From positions 62,001 through 126,000 of the forward strand of contig CAVQUV010000005.1 in assembly GCA_963716855.1 (NCBI GenBank): 64,000 nucleotides of DNA. Direction: 5' to 3'. This document shows, piece after piece, positions 50,799-59,771 of this stretch (the stretch's first letter is position 1; each line of letters starts with the position of its first letter). Made by a program: the position numbers and the translations under genes. Source of the stretch: JAGVSZ01 sp963716855. Lineage in GTDB: Bacteria; Pseudomonadota; Gammaproteobacteria; Burkholderiales; SG8-39. Under the pieces are notes generated by a model, which was given only the letters and a program-made list of their open reading frames with translations, had not been told where the DNA came from and did no database searches.

Positions 50799-51995
50799 GT
50801 GAGCAGCGATACCTCCACCGGCGCCGCGCGCTTCGGCGCGTTGCCCGGCTCGATCTGGGCGCTCGGCGTCGTGTCGCTGCTCATGGACGCCTCGTCGGAG
50901 CTCATCCACGCGCTGCTGCCGATCTTCATGACGACCGTGCTCGGCGCGAGCATGGTGACGGTCGGACTGGTCGAAGGCGTCGCCGAGGCCACCGCCGCGA
51001 TGCTCAAGGTGTTCTCGGGCGCCCTCAGCGACTGGCTCGGCAGGCGGAAGCTCCTGCTCGTCCTCGGCTACGGCCTTGCCGCCATCACCAAGCCCCTCTT
51101 CCCGCTCGCGCCGTCGGTCGCCTGGGTGTTCGTCGCGCGCTTCGTGGATCGCGTCGGCAAGGGCATCCGCGGCGCGCCGCGCGACGCACTCGTCGCCGAC
51201 ATCGTGCCGGAGCGGCTGCGCGGCGCGGCCTACGGTCTGCGCCAGTCGCTCGACTCGATCGGCGCGGTGCTCGGCCCGGTTCTCGCGATCGCGCTGCTCG
51301 CGTGGCTGCTCGTCGACATCCGCACCGCGCTCTGGGTCGCGGTGATCCCGGGGGCGCTCGCGGTGCTCGTGCTCGTCGTCGCGGTGCGCGAGCCGGAACG
51401 CGCGACGCCGCACCAGGCGCGCGCGCCGATCCGCTTCGCCGATGCGCGGCGCCTCGCGGGACGGTACTGGCTCGTGGTCGCGCTCGGCGCGGTGCTGACG
51501 CTCGCGCGCTTCAGCGAGGCGTTTCTCGTGCTGCGCGCGTCCGACCTCGGGGTTGCGGTCGCGTGGGTGCCCGCGGTAATGGTGGTGATGAACGTCGTCT
51601 TTGCCGGCGTCTCCTACCCGGCGGGCGTCGCGTTCGACGGCGGCCACCGCCGCGCGCTGCTGTTCTGGGGGCTCGTTGCGCTGGTCGCGGCGGATATCGC
51701 CCTTGCGACCGCCACGTCGCTGCCGGTGCTCTTCGCCGGCGTGGCGCTGTGGGGCCTGCACATGGGGCTCACGCAGGGCGTGCTCGCGACGCTGGTCGCC
51801 GCGACCGCCCCCGACGATCTGCGCGGAACGGCCTTCGGAATATTCAACCTGGTCTCCGGCGCGGCGCTCCTCGTGGCGAGCGTGCTCGCGGGCGCGCTCT
51901 GGCAGACGCTCGGGCCAGCGGCGACCTTCTATGCCGGTGCGGCGTTCACGGCTGTTGCGCTGGCCGGACTCATGTCGTACCGTCCGCCGGCGTAA
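50799..51995 (+). CDS. MFS transporter
   Basis: This 398-residue protein has twelve hydrophobic helices. The family A-like motif between helices 2 and 3 is DWLGRRKLLLVLGY, and DRVGKGIRGAPRDALVAD resembles the stretch in fosmidomycin-resistance and MFS proteins of that subgroup. It starts at a GTG close behind pdxH. Substrate unknown. The acyl-CoA ligase gene starts 19 bases after its stop. Confidence 0.87.
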   Translation: MSSDTSTGAARFGALPGSIWALGVVSLLMDASSELIHALLPIFMTTVLGASMVTVGLVEGVAEATAAMLKVFSGALSDWLGRRKLLLVLGYGLAAITKPLFPLAPSVAWVFVARFVDRVGKGIRGAPRDALVADIVPERLRGAAYGLRQSLDSIGAVLGPVLAIALLAWLLVDIRTALWVAVIPGALAVLVLVVAVREPERATPHQARAPIRFADARRLAGRYWLVVALGAVLTLARFSEAFLVLRASDLGVAVAWVPAVMVVMNVVFAGVSYPAGVAFDGGHRRALLFWGLVALVAADIALATATSLPVLFAGVALWGLHMGLTQGVLATLVAATAPDDLRGTAFGIFNLVSGAALLVASVLAGALWQTLGPAATFYAGAAFTAVALAGLMSYRPPA

Positions 51996-52014
51996 CCCTG
52001 AGGAGGGAGCGCCC

Positions 52015-53538
52015 ATGATCGAGCTCGCGACACTCGTGCAGCGCCACGCGCGCTACCGGCCCGATGCCGCGGCCGTCGTGTTCGGAAGCCAGTGCCTGAC
52101 CTACGCGCAGTTCTGGGTGCGTATCGCGCGCGCCGGCAATCTGCTGCGCTCGCTCGGCATCGGCAAGGGCGACAAGGTCGCCACCGTGCTCGCGAATTCG
52201 CTCGAGCTGCTCGAGCTGTACTGGGCGATCCCGACGGTCGGCGCGGTGCTCGTGCCGCTCTCGCCGCTCCTGATGTCCGCGGGGCTCGCGAGCCTCGTGC
52301 GCGATTCGGATGCGAAATGCCTGGTCACGCAGCGCTCGATGCTGCCGGTGCTGGAGGGGATTCGGGAGAGCCTGCCGGCGCACGTCCTGCTCGCCGACGG
52401 CGCGGGCGGCGGCTTCGCCGACTATCGCGCGGCGTGCGCCGCGCAGTCCGACGCGCTCGTCCCGGCCGCGTGTGCGGCCGCCGACCTCTTCAACATCATG
52501 TACACGAGCGGCACCACCGGAATGCCGAAGGGCATCATGCACACGCACTTCGTCCGGTCGATGTACTGCTTCCTGATGGGCGCGGCGTTCCGCATGACCC
52601 CGGAGTCGGTCACGCTGCATGCAGGCGCGATCGTGTTCAATGGCGCCTTCGTGCTGATGATGCCGACGTTCTGGAACGGCGGACGCTACGTGCTGATGCC
52701 GCAGTTCGATGCCGCGGCGATGATCGAGCTGATCGCGCGCGAGCGCGTCACGCACGTGATGCTCGTGCCGGCGCAGATCATCGCGCTGCTCGGCGCGCCG
52801 AACTTCGCGCCGGACAAGCTCGCCTCGCTCGAGTGCATCCTGTCGCTCGGCGCGCCGCTCCTGCAGGAGCACAAGGACCGGCTGAACGCGCTGCTGCCGA
52901 ACCGCTTCTACGAGCTGTACGGGCTCACCGAAGGCTTCATCACGATCCTGGACCGCACCGATGCGGTGCGGAAATCCGGCTCGGTCGGCGTGCCGTTGCC
53001 CTCGAGCGCGATGCGGATCATGCGCGAGGACGGCACCGAGTGCGCGCCCCGCGAGATCGGCGAGATCTGCGGGACGAGCCCGATCCTCATGGCGGGCTAC
53101 TACAAGCGCCCCGACCTCACCGCGCAGGCGATCCGCGACGGCTGGCTGCACTCCGGCGACGTGGGGTATGTCGACGAGGACGGCTTTCTGTATCTCGTCG
53201 ACCGCGTGAAGGACATGATCGACTCGGGCGGGATGAAGGTCTATCCGAAGGACGTCGAGGAGGTCGTGATCCGCCATCCGGACGTGCACGAGGTCGCGGT
53301 GTTCGGCGTGCCGCACGACAAGTGGGGCGAAACCCCCGTCGCGGCGGTGATCCTGCGCGAGGGCGCGAGCGTCACGGCGGAAGCCTTACGCGACTGGATC
53401 AACGAGCGCATCGGGGCGCGCTATCAACGCGTATCCGAAGTGCTGATCATGAACGACTTCCCGCGCAGCGCTGCGGGCAAGACGCTGAAGCGCGAGATGC
53501 GCGAGCCGTACTGGGCGGGGCGCGACAAGAAGATTTGA
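52015..53538 (+). CDS. AMP-dependent acyl-CoA synthetase/ligase
   Basis: This 507-residue protein is an ANL-superfamily ligase that activates a carboxylic acid to acyl-CoA via acyl-AMP. The P-loop is MYTSGTTGMPKG, the hinge region LHSGDVGYVDEDGFLYLVDR, and the late catalytic lysine lies in FPRSAAGKTLKREM. YELYGLTEG corresponds to motif A5. Its length fits medium/long-chain or aromatic acid ligases; the substrate cannot be told. AGGAGGGAG stands just before the ATG at 52015. It is the last gene before the lower-GC island. Confidence 0.92.
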   Translation: MIELATLVQRHARYRPDAAAVVFGSQCLTYAQFWVRIARAGNLLRSLGIGKGDKVATVLANSLELLELYWAIPTVGAVLVPLSPLLMSAGLASLVRDSDAKCLVTQRSMLPVLEGIRESLPAHVLLADGAGGGFADYRAACAAQSDALVPAACAAADLFNIMYTSGTTGMPKGIMHTHFVRSMYCFLMGAAFRMTPESVTLHAGAIVFNGAFVLMMPTFWNGGRYVLMPQFDAAAMIELIARERVTHVMLVPAQIIALLGAPNFAPDKLASLECILSLGAPLLQEHKDRLNALLPNRFYELYGLTEGFITILDRTDAVRKSGSVGVPLPSSAMRIMREDGTECAPREIGEICGTSPILMAGYYKRPDLTAQAIRDGWLHSGDVGYVDEDGFLYLVDRVKDMIDSGGMKVYPKDVEEVVIRHPDVHEVAVFGVPHDKWGETPVAAVILREGASVTAEALRDWINERIGARYQRVSEVLIMNDFPRSAAGKTLKREMREPYWAGRDKKI

Positions 53539-53993
53539 CGGATCGCGCGGGACCGCATCTGAGCGTCGTTGCAGGCTTGGCGATTTCTGGCGGGATATCG
53601 ATCACCTCAATGTCGGGTGAACAGGACCGACGAGCGGGTCGTCGGCCGTTTCGAACCGTAGGCTTGGTAGCGTGTCCACCCCGAGCTGTGCCGGTGCTCG
53701 AGCGAGTTAAGGCGTGGTTCGACCTTCGATCGGCGGGATCGTCGGGGCGCACGTAGCGTCCACACACAGGTCGGACACACGGCTTTCGTCACTGCCGGGG
53801 CGGCAGCGGCATTCCATCCTGCCATAGTCCGCGCTCCGTCGAGAACGCGCCTGAGCGGCCGCGCTTGGCCGCGGTCTGCTCCGGTAAATCCCTCACATTC
53901 CTGCGGTCAACAGTACCGGCTGCGCGATGGATTCAGGGCCTACGCTACACACTGAGTTGGATAGGCCGGAAATTCATAAAGGAGGAAGCTGCC
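53539..53993. other. Intergenic region, 455 bases, left edge of island
   Basis: Base composition falls compared with the preceding genes. No protein-like frame, RNA gene or integration site was recognised. The right end contains AT-richer sequence and an AAAGGAGGAAG ribosome site for the small gene at 53994. Confidence 0.45.
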
Positions 53994-54272
53994 ATGCAGA
54001 AGACCTTGCCGAAGGGGCACCTGTCGTGCCTGTCGAACGCGTTCCGATACACCCCCGCCATCCGCACCAACGTCGCGGATACCTTCGCGCGGATCAACCG
54101 GGAATTGAAGGAACGGGAGACGAACTCCCCGGCATCCCGGGAGCCGTTCGAGCCCGTCGTCGTCCGCAGGGGCCGTCCCTTTCCCTTCGCGACGATCGAA
54201 TCAGCGTGGCGGCTGCTCCGCGCGGGTGGGCTTCGTCGCGCGCCACGCCTCGTTCACTCGAGCGACCTGTAG
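53994..54272 (+). CDS. Small hypothetical protein
   Basis: This 92-residue protein is of no family I recognise. It is supported mainly by one of the strongest ribosome sites in the window (AAAGGAGGAAGCTGCC before the ATG) and by a composition unlike a GC-rich shadow frame in its first half (CLSNAFRYTPAIRTNVADTF, ARINRELKERE). The second half is rich in Arg and Pro. No signal peptide or membrane segment. It lies 264 bases upstream of the hydrolase-LuxR gene in the same direction. Confidence 0.5.
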   Translation: MQKTLPKGHLSCLSNAFRYTPAIRTNVADTFARINRELKERETNSPASREPFEPVVVRRGRPFPFATIESAWRLLRAGGLRRAPRLVHSSDL

Positions 54273-54536
54273 CCCCGCGCCGAAAGTTGGCGCTTGGAGA
54301 TAGGGCTGTTTGCGGCCAGCAGCAGTCATTGGAGTTGGCACGTCAGAGCCGAGTTGGCTGGCCGCTGCCTCGCTAATACCGGACATCCGCTAATTGAGGG
54401 TTCCAGCCCCGGTCAGGTACCTAACTACGCTCGGCGCGTCTGCGAATGGGCTGGCAGCTCGCACAGGGTAACCCGTCTATTTGTGCCAAGACTTCTTGAA
54501 TTACGCGTTTCGGGCAAATTAATTAGAATTGAGACG

Positions 54537-55631
54537 ATGAGCCGAGACCAACAGCAGCAGATCCGTTTTTGTACCAGCGCGGACGGTACACGTCTTGCCG
54601 TCGCGACGGTCGGCGAAGGCCCGCCTTTAGTCAAAGCGGCCACTTGGCTAACCCACGTCGAGAAGGAGCCGTACAACCTATTTTCGCGCCACTGGGTGTC
54701 CGAGTTGAGTCGCGACAATACCCTCATCCGCTACGACTCCCGCGGCTGTGGCATGTCCGAGCGGGAGGTCGAACGCATTTCCATGGAGGCTTGGGTCGAG
54801 GATCTGGAAGCCGTGGTCTCGACCCTCGACATCGACCGTTTTCCGCTGTTTGGCATGTCTCAGGGTGCGGCAATCGCCATCAGCTATGCCGCGCGCCACC
54901 CGGACAAGGTCAGTCACCTCGTACTCTATGGTGCCTGCGCGCGTGGACTGTTGAAACGCAATCCGCCTCCCAAGGTCGTCGAAGCGGCGCAAGCCATGCT
55001 CAAGGCGGCGGAGCTGGGATGGGGCGCCGACAGTTCCTCGTTCCGGCAGGTTTTCATTTCCCAGCTGCTTCACGACGCGACGGCAGAACAGCAGCGCGCG
55101 GTCGACGAAGCTCAGCGGCTGACGATCTCGGGCGCGAACGCCGTTCGCTTCATGAGGGAAGTCTTCGAGATTGACGTCCGCGAAGCGGCGCCGAAGGTTC
55201 AATGCCCGACGTTGGTGTTTCACGCGAAAGAGGATCCGTGTTTTCCGTTCGAAGAGGGACGGCTCCTCGCATCGCTGATTCCCAACGCGCGTTTCGTTCC
55301 GCTACCGAGCAAGAATCACCTGCCGTTCGAGACCGAGGCCGCATGGCCCGTGTTTCTTTCCGAGCTTCGCGCTTTCCTGCCTTCGTCGCGCGCGGCATCC
55401 GGCTCGCGTGACGCGAACGCGGGCGCAACGAGCAAGTCACCGCTGACGCCGCGGCAAATCGAAATCCTGCGCGAAGTCGGACTGGGACAGACCGACAAGC
55501 AGATCGCGCGCAAACTTTCCCTGAGTCCGCGCACAGTCGAAATGCATGTCGCGAACGCGCTGCTTGCATTGAAATGCCGCACGCGCGCCGAGGCCGTGCG
55601 GCGCGCCACCGAACTCAAGCTAACCAGCTAA
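54537..55631 (+). CDS. Alpha/beta hydrolase fused to LuxR-type DNA-binding domain
   Basis: This 364-residue protein joins an alpha/beta hydrolase (1-285) to a LuxR/FixJ helix-turn-helix (302-360, LTPRQIEILREVGLGQTDKQ and SPRTVEMHVANAL). The hydrolase triad is intact: S108 in FGMSQGAA, D233 in HAKEDPCFP and H261 in PSKNHLPFE. It may therefore be a transcription factor that binds, and perhaps hydrolyses, a small ligand. The ATG at 54537 lacks a strong ribosome site; TTGAAT and TAATTA 18 bases apart lie just upstream. The downstream thioesterase/oxidoreductase/methyltransferase genes are its likely targets, preceded by two dyads. Confidence 0.88.
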   Translation: MSRDQQQQIRFCTSADGTRLAVATVGEGPPLVKAATWLTHVEKEPYNLFSRHWVSELSRDNTLIRYDSRGCGMSEREVERISMEAWVEDLEAVVSTLDIDRFPLFGMSQGAAIAISYAARHPDKVSHLVLYGACARGLLKRNPPPKVVEAAQAMLKAAELGWGADSSSFRQVFISQLLHDATAEQQRAVDEAQRLTISGANAVRFMREVFEIDVREAAPKVQCPTLVFHAKEDPCFPFEEGRLLASLIPNARFVPLPSKNHLPFETEAAWPVFLSELRAFLPSSRAASGSRDANAGATSKSPLTPRQIEILREVGLGQTDKQIARKLSLSPRTVEMHVANALLALKCRTRAEAVRRATELKLTS

Positions 55632-55641
55632 GCCGCCCGGC

Positions 55642-55660
55642 TACGGTAGTGACTACCGTA
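55642..55660. promoter_or_regulatory. Perfect dyad TACGGTAG-TGA-CTACCGTA
   Basis: An 8-base inverted repeat with a 3-base centre lies 11 bases after the LuxR-type gene and 115 bases before the thioesterase start. It has the size of a LuxR-family operator. It is not followed by a T-run, which argues against a terminator. Confidence 0.5.
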
Positions 55661-55712
55661 ATCAAAAGCCGGCGCCTGCCGTAGTTTCCCGACTGATTTG
55701 CTAGCCGCGCTT

Positions 55713-55735
55713 GCGGTACCTTGGCGCCGTACCGC
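55713..55735. promoter_or_regulatory. Second dyad GCGGTAC-N9-GTACCGC
   Basis: A 7-base inverted repeat with a 9-base spacer, 40 bases before the thioesterase ATG. It shares the CGGTA half-site core with the dyad at 55642, suggesting two sites for one regulator. Confidence 0.42.
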
Positions 55736-55774
55736 TTTGAACGGGATTTCTGGCCTATCCGGAGGGATGCACAC

Positions 55775-56227
55775 ATGGATCGACCATTACAGGATGTTTT
55801 CAAGGTTCACTGCTTCGGCTGCGGTGCGCTCAACGCGCACGGCCTGCAGATCAAGAGCCGATGGGAAGGCGACGATATGCTGTGTAACTGGAAGCCCGAG
55901 CCGTATCACATCGGACATCCCGGATATGTATACGGCGGCACCATCGCCTCGGTGATCGATTGCCACTCCATCTGGACCGCGCTCGCCCACTATTGCCGCG
56001 AAACGGGCCACGCGCTGGACGACGGGCCGCCGCCGTTCGCATTTGTGACCGGCTCCCTCAAGGTCGACTATCTCAAACCCGTGCCCATCGATGGGGAGAT
56101 GGAATTGCGCGCCCGCGTACTGGAAAAAGGCGAGCGCAAAACGATCATCGGCTGCCGCGTGCTCCATTCCGGCATCGAATGCGCGACCGCAGAAGCAGTA
56201 GCGGTGCGGGTCAGACTGGGGGCTTGA
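55775..56227 (+). CDS. PaaI-type hot-dog thioesterase
   Basis: This 150-residue hot-dog protein begins CFGCGALNAHGLQIKSRW, a start shared by PaaI/YbgC-type acyl-CoA thioesterases, and continues with GYVYGGTIASVIDCHSIWTA, where the helix carries the catalytic acid region, and GSLKVDYLKPVPIDGEMELR. It should hydrolyse an acyl-CoA or aromatic acyl-CoA. GGAGGGATG precedes the ATG at 55775. The next gene starts 2 bases after its stop, so they form an operon. Confidence 0.88.
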   Translation: MDRPLQDVFKVHCFGCGALNAHGLQIKSRWEGDDMLCNWKPEPYHIGHPGYVYGGTIASVIDCHSIWTALAHYCRETGHALDDGPPPFAFVTGSLKVDYLKPVPIDGEMELRARVLEKGERKTIIGCRVLHSGIECATAEAVAVRVRLGA

Positions 56228-56229
56228 TC

Positions 56230-57207
56230 ATGCGCGCCGTCATTTGCGAATCCTTTGCCGGGCTCGAGGCGTTGAAAATCGGAGAGACGAAGAACCCACA
56301 ACCCGCCGCGGGTCAGGTCCTCGTCGACGTCCATGCAGCCTCGGTGAGTTTCATGGACTGCCTCATGGTCGCAGGAAAATACCAGATGCGGCCTCAAACG
56401 CCTTTTGTGCCGGGCACGGACGCCGCCGGCATCGTCTCGGCCGTAGGCGCAGGCGTCACGCGCTTCAAGCCGGGAGACCGCGTGGCCTGCGGCGGTTGGG
56501 TCGGCTCCTTTGCTGAGCAGCTGACCGCCCCGCAAAGCTGGGCCGCGCGCCTGCCGCCGGCGGTCGACTATATTACCGGCTCGGCCGTGCGGCATTGTTA
56601 CGGCACCGCCTACTATGGGCTGGTGATATGCGCGAAGCTTCAGCCCGGCGAAATTGTTTTTGTCACCGGGGCCGCGGGCGGCGTCGGGCTCGCGGTGGTC
56701 GACTTGGCACGGCATCTGGGCGCGCGGGTCATCGCCGGGGTGGGCTCGGCGGAAAAGGCGGCGATCGTGCGCGAATACGGAGCGGCCGAAGTCATCGATT
56801 ACGCGCATGAAGACTTGCGCGAGCGCATCAAAGCTGTCACCGGCGGCAAAGGCGTCGACGTCTTCTTCGATATTCTCGGCGGCGAAGTATTCACTACCAT
56901 GACGCGGCTGATGAACTGGGGCGGCCGCATGCTACCAATCGGCTTCGCGAGCGGAGCGATCCCGTCGGTGCCGATGAATCTGCCCTTGTTGAAAAACTAT
57001 TCGATCGTCGGAGTCTTCTGGGGCGCTTGGGGCGAGCGCTTTCCGCAAGCCAGCGTCGCGGCCGACGAGCAGCTGTTCGAGTGGGTGGCCCAAGGCAAGC
57101 TCAAACCGCACGTGGGAGCGGTACTCCCGCTGGATCAATTCAAGACAGCTATGGAATTGGTGCAGGAGCGAAAGGCTCAAGGGCGTGTCGTGCTTCAAGT
57201 CCGGTAA
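56230..57207 (+). CDS. NADPH:quinone oxidoreductase family protein
   Basis: This 325-residue medium-chain reductase has the GroES-like half (VLVDVHAASVSFMDCLMVAG, VGAGVTRFKPGDRV) and the nucleotide-binding half with IVFVTGAAGGVGLAVVDLA. No zinc ligands are seen, as expected for the quinone reductase/crotonyl-reductase type. It starts 2 bases after the thioesterase gene. Codon use is less GC-biased than in the flanking chromosome. The true substrate may be a quinone or an enone. Confidence 0.9.
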   Translation: MRAVICESFAGLEALKIGETKNPQPAAGQVLVDVHAASVSFMDCLMVAGKYQMRPQTPFVPGTDAAGIVSAVGAGVTRFKPGDRVACGGWVGSFAEQLTAPQSWAARLPPAVDYITGSAVRHCYGTAYYGLVICAKLQPGEIVFVTGAAGGVGLAVVDLARHLGARVIAGVGSAEKAAIVREYGAAEVIDYAHEDLRERIKAVTGGKGVDVFFDILGGEVFTTMTRLMNWGGRMLPIGFASGAIPSVPMNLPLLKNYSIVGVFWGAWGERFPQASVAADEQLFEWVAQGKLKPHVGAVLPLDQFKTAMELVQERKAQGRVVLQVR

Positions 57208-57343
57208 TCGGCCGGAAACCCAGAAACGATGCGGCCATCCTGGCAGTGACCCCTGGTTCACCACTGCGCGGCACCGTCGCACAGTCGCGGCTAGGAATGT
57301 GGCGGAATGAATTAACGAGCACAAGAACTTCCTTAAAGGAGGG

Positions 57344-57988
57344 ATGGGAATGGAAACGGCAGTTCTAGACAATGCAGTTCGTGGTCGCCTGAATGCGTGG
57401 TTCTTCGACTTTCTCGAAAGCTATATGCACCGCAAATACGCAACGATAAAATCGCGTCTGCTCGCCGAGGTCCCACCCGTGCTCGTGGAACTTGGCCCCG
57501 GCGCCGGCGCCAACCTCAGATATTTCCCGCGCGGGACCCGGCTAATCGCAATCGAACCGAATCGCCACTTCCACGCGGTCCTGCGCAAGCGGGCGCGGCA
57601 GCGCGGTATCGATCTAGACCTACGCGGCCTGGCGGGCGAAGCGCTCGACTTGGCGACAGCCTCGGTCGACTTCGTGTTTTCGTCGCTGGTTCTTTGTTCA
57701 GTTAACGACCCGGCAGCGGTACTTGCCGAAGTGCGGCGGGTGCTCAAGTCGGGCGGACGATTCGCCTGCGTCGAGCATGTGCCGGCGCCCTCGGGTTCGG
57801 CCAACGGCGCATTGCAGCGTGCCATCGCACGACCCTGGAAATGGACATTCGAGGGCTGCGACCTGTGCCGCGACACCGGCGGAACGCTGAAGCGTGCCGG
57901 ATTTTCACAGATTCAAATCCAGCCCATGATCGTGCCCACGATGTTCTTGCCCATCCGTCACCAGATCACGGCGATGTGCGTGAAATAA
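57344..57988 (+). CDS. Class I SAM-dependent methyltransferase
   Basis: This 214-residue protein has the Rossmann methyltransferase fold: motif I VLVELGPGAGANLRYFP, motif II LIAIEPNRHFH, motif IV SVDFVFSSLVLCSVND and motif V VLKSGGRFACVEHV. It resembles the UbiE/METTL7-type group acting on small molecules or lipids. AAAGGAGGGATGGGA gives a strong ribosome site; a second ATG two codons later is possible. It lies 136 bases downstream of the oxidoreductase and ends before the IS element. Substrate unknown. Confidence 0.88.
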   Translation: MGMETAVLDNAVRGRLNAWFFDFLESYMHRKYATIKSRLLAEVPPVLVELGPGAGANLRYFPRGTRLIAIEPNRHFHAVLRKRARQRGIDLDLRGLAGEALDLATASVDFVFSSLVLCSVNDPAAVLAEVRRVLKSGGRFACVEHVPAPSGSANGALQRAIARPWKWTFEGCDLCRDTGGTLKRAGFSQIQIQPMIVPTMFLPIRHQITAMCVK

Positions 57989-58164
57989 ACCGGCAGCGAG
58001 ATTGATCGCGGTCATTTTCGGAATTCAACTGCTAGGAGACACCGGCCGGACGCGCCTCCCCGGCTAGGGCTTAAACGGAGCGGTCGAATTTGGTTTACCA
58101 GGAATGACCTCTTTTGCCGGAAGCAGACGCTGGATCTGCGTCAGGCTGTGTGTCCGTAGTGGGT

Positions 58165-59771
58165 CTATTCCGTTGAAAAAGTAGGTTAAGTACGGAACGG
58201 CGCTGCGGTGCTGCTGTCAGTAAGACGTCTGCGATTTTCGGGGGGACGTCGAGATGATGGGGCGACAGTGCGCGGCTCACGACAAGCTGTTCTACTCCTT
58301 CAATCTCGAAGCTCACGTTCCATCCGCTCACCAGCTACGAGGCATCGATCGGTTTCTTGATCTGAGCGAATTGCATCGGCATCTCGCGCCGTTCTACAGC
58401 GGCATCGGTCGCCCTTCGGTCGATCCAGAACTGCTTATTCGCATGCTTATCGTCGGCTACTGCTTCGGCATTCGCTCCGAAAGGCGGCTGTGCGAAGAGG
58501 TGCATCTGAATCTGGCCTATCGCTGGTTCTGCCGCTTGGGCTTGGAAGACGCAGTGCCGGATCACTCAACGTTTTCGAAGAACCGGCACGGCCGATTTCG
58601 CGACAGCGACACACTGCGCTTGGTGTTCGAGCGGGTGCTGGCGCGCTGCATTGCCGAGGGCCTAGTCGGAGGAGAAGGCTTCGCGATCGACGCGAGCCTG
58701 ATCAAGGCGGACGCAAATCGCCAGCGCGGTGTGCCTGGCGGCGAGGCGGACTGGTCAAGGGTTCCAGCCATCAGCCGCCCAGTGCGCGAGTATCTGGCGG
58801 CGTTAGACGATGCCGAGATCGAGAAGAGCATTCCGAAAAACATCTCCCTGACCGATCCGGCGGCGCAGTGGAGCGCTGCTGGCGGACCCGCGTTCTATGC
58901 CTACTCGACCAATTACCTGATCGATACCGACGCCGGTATCGTGGTCGATGTGGAGGCAACCCCGGCGCACAAGCTCGACGAGATCAACGCGACCAAGACG
59001 ATGATCAACCGGGTCGAGGAGCGTTTTGATCTCAAGCCGGATCGCCTGATCGGTGACACCAATTACGGCACCGCAGAAATTCTGGGATGGATGGTCAATG
59101 AGAAGAAAATCGAGCCGCATGTGTCGGTTTGGGACAGAACGCAACGTGATGACGACACTCTCTCGAGCAGCGAATTTCACTGGGACGAACAGGCCAACGA
59201 ATACCGCTGCCCCGAAGGGCACGCGCTGCGCAGCGAGTGGCGCCCATTCGCGAAGCCACGGACACACATCACGAAGGCCGACACCATTGTCTATCGCTCG
59301 AGCCAATTCGACTGCGCGGCGTGCCCGCTGAAAGCGCGCTGCTGTCCAAACACGCCAACTCGCAAAATCGTCCGCAGCGTCCATGAGAATGCCCGTGACA
59401 TGGCCCGGCGCATCGCCAAGACCCCGGAGTACAAACGATCACGACGCCAGCGCAAGAAGGTTGAGATGCTCTTCGCTCATCTCAAGCACATCCTCAAACT
59501 CGATCGCCTGCGGCTACGGGGCCTCAGCGGTGCCAGCGATGAGTTTCTGCTGGCAGCTACCGCACAAAACCTGAGACGAATGGCCAGCTGGCTAGGGACC
59601 GGACCGCCTGAAACCCTGGTCGCATCTCCGATATGACAAAAACGGAACGAGCAACCATCGAATCGAACGACAAAATCAATTAAGTCCGGCCTCGAACCGG
59701 AGCAGCAGAGCACCACTCAAAAACCGCGCCGCATCTCGCCTTCGCTCACAGCGACTATTTCAACGGAATAG
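58165..59771 (+). mobile_element. IS1182-like insertion sequence, complete
   Basis: About 1.6 kb flanked by imperfect inverted ends: CTATTCCGTTGAAAAAGT at 58165-58182 and, inverted, CTATTCCGTTGAAATAGT at 59754-59771 (one or two differences). The single transposase gene lies inside. No clear target-site duplication was found in the bases next to the ends, which is not unusual for this family. The exact outer bases are uncertain by a few positions. Confidence 0.82.
58254..59636 (+). CDS. IS1182 family transposase
   Basis: This 460-residue DDE transposase has the N-terminal DUF772 region (PSAHQLRGIDRFLDLSELH, GRPSVDPELLIRMLIVGYCF) and the catalytic aspartates in GFAIDASLIKADAN and LIGDTNYGTAE, with the glutamate in KKVEMLFAHLKHIL. 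A Cys cluster (FDCAACPLKARCCP) precedes the last segment, as in this family. The frame is uninterrupted and the ends of the element are present, so it may still move. The ATG pair at 58254 follows GGGGGGACGTCGAG. Confidence 0.93.
   Translation: MMGRQCAAHDKLFYSFNLEAHVPSAHQLRGIDRFLDLSELHRHLAPFYSGIGRPSVDPELLIRMLIVGYCFGIRSERRLCEEVHLNLAYRWFCRLGLEDAVPDHSTFSKNRHGRFRDSDTLRLVFERVLARCIAEGLVGGEGFAIDASLIKADANRQRGVPGGEADWSRVPAISRPVREYLAALDDAEIEKSIPKNISLTDPAAQWSAAGGPAFYAYSTNYLIDTDAGIVVDVEATPAHKLDEINATKTMINRVEERFDLKPDRLIGDTNYGTAEILGWMVNEKKIEPHVSVWDRTQRDDDTLSSSEFHWDEQANEYRCPEGHALRSEWRPFAKPRTHITKADTIVYRSSQFDCAACPLKARCCPNTPTRKIVRSVHENARDMARRIAKTPEYKRSRRQRKKVEMLFAHLKHILKLDRLRLRGLSGASDEFLLAATAQNLRRMASWLGTGPPETLVASPI

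Noticed and set aside
58120..58145. GACGC-N7-GCGTC near the left end of the IS as a target hairpin
   Set aside because: The arms are only 5 bases and lie about 20 bases outside the inferred IS end, so a link with target choice cannot be supported.
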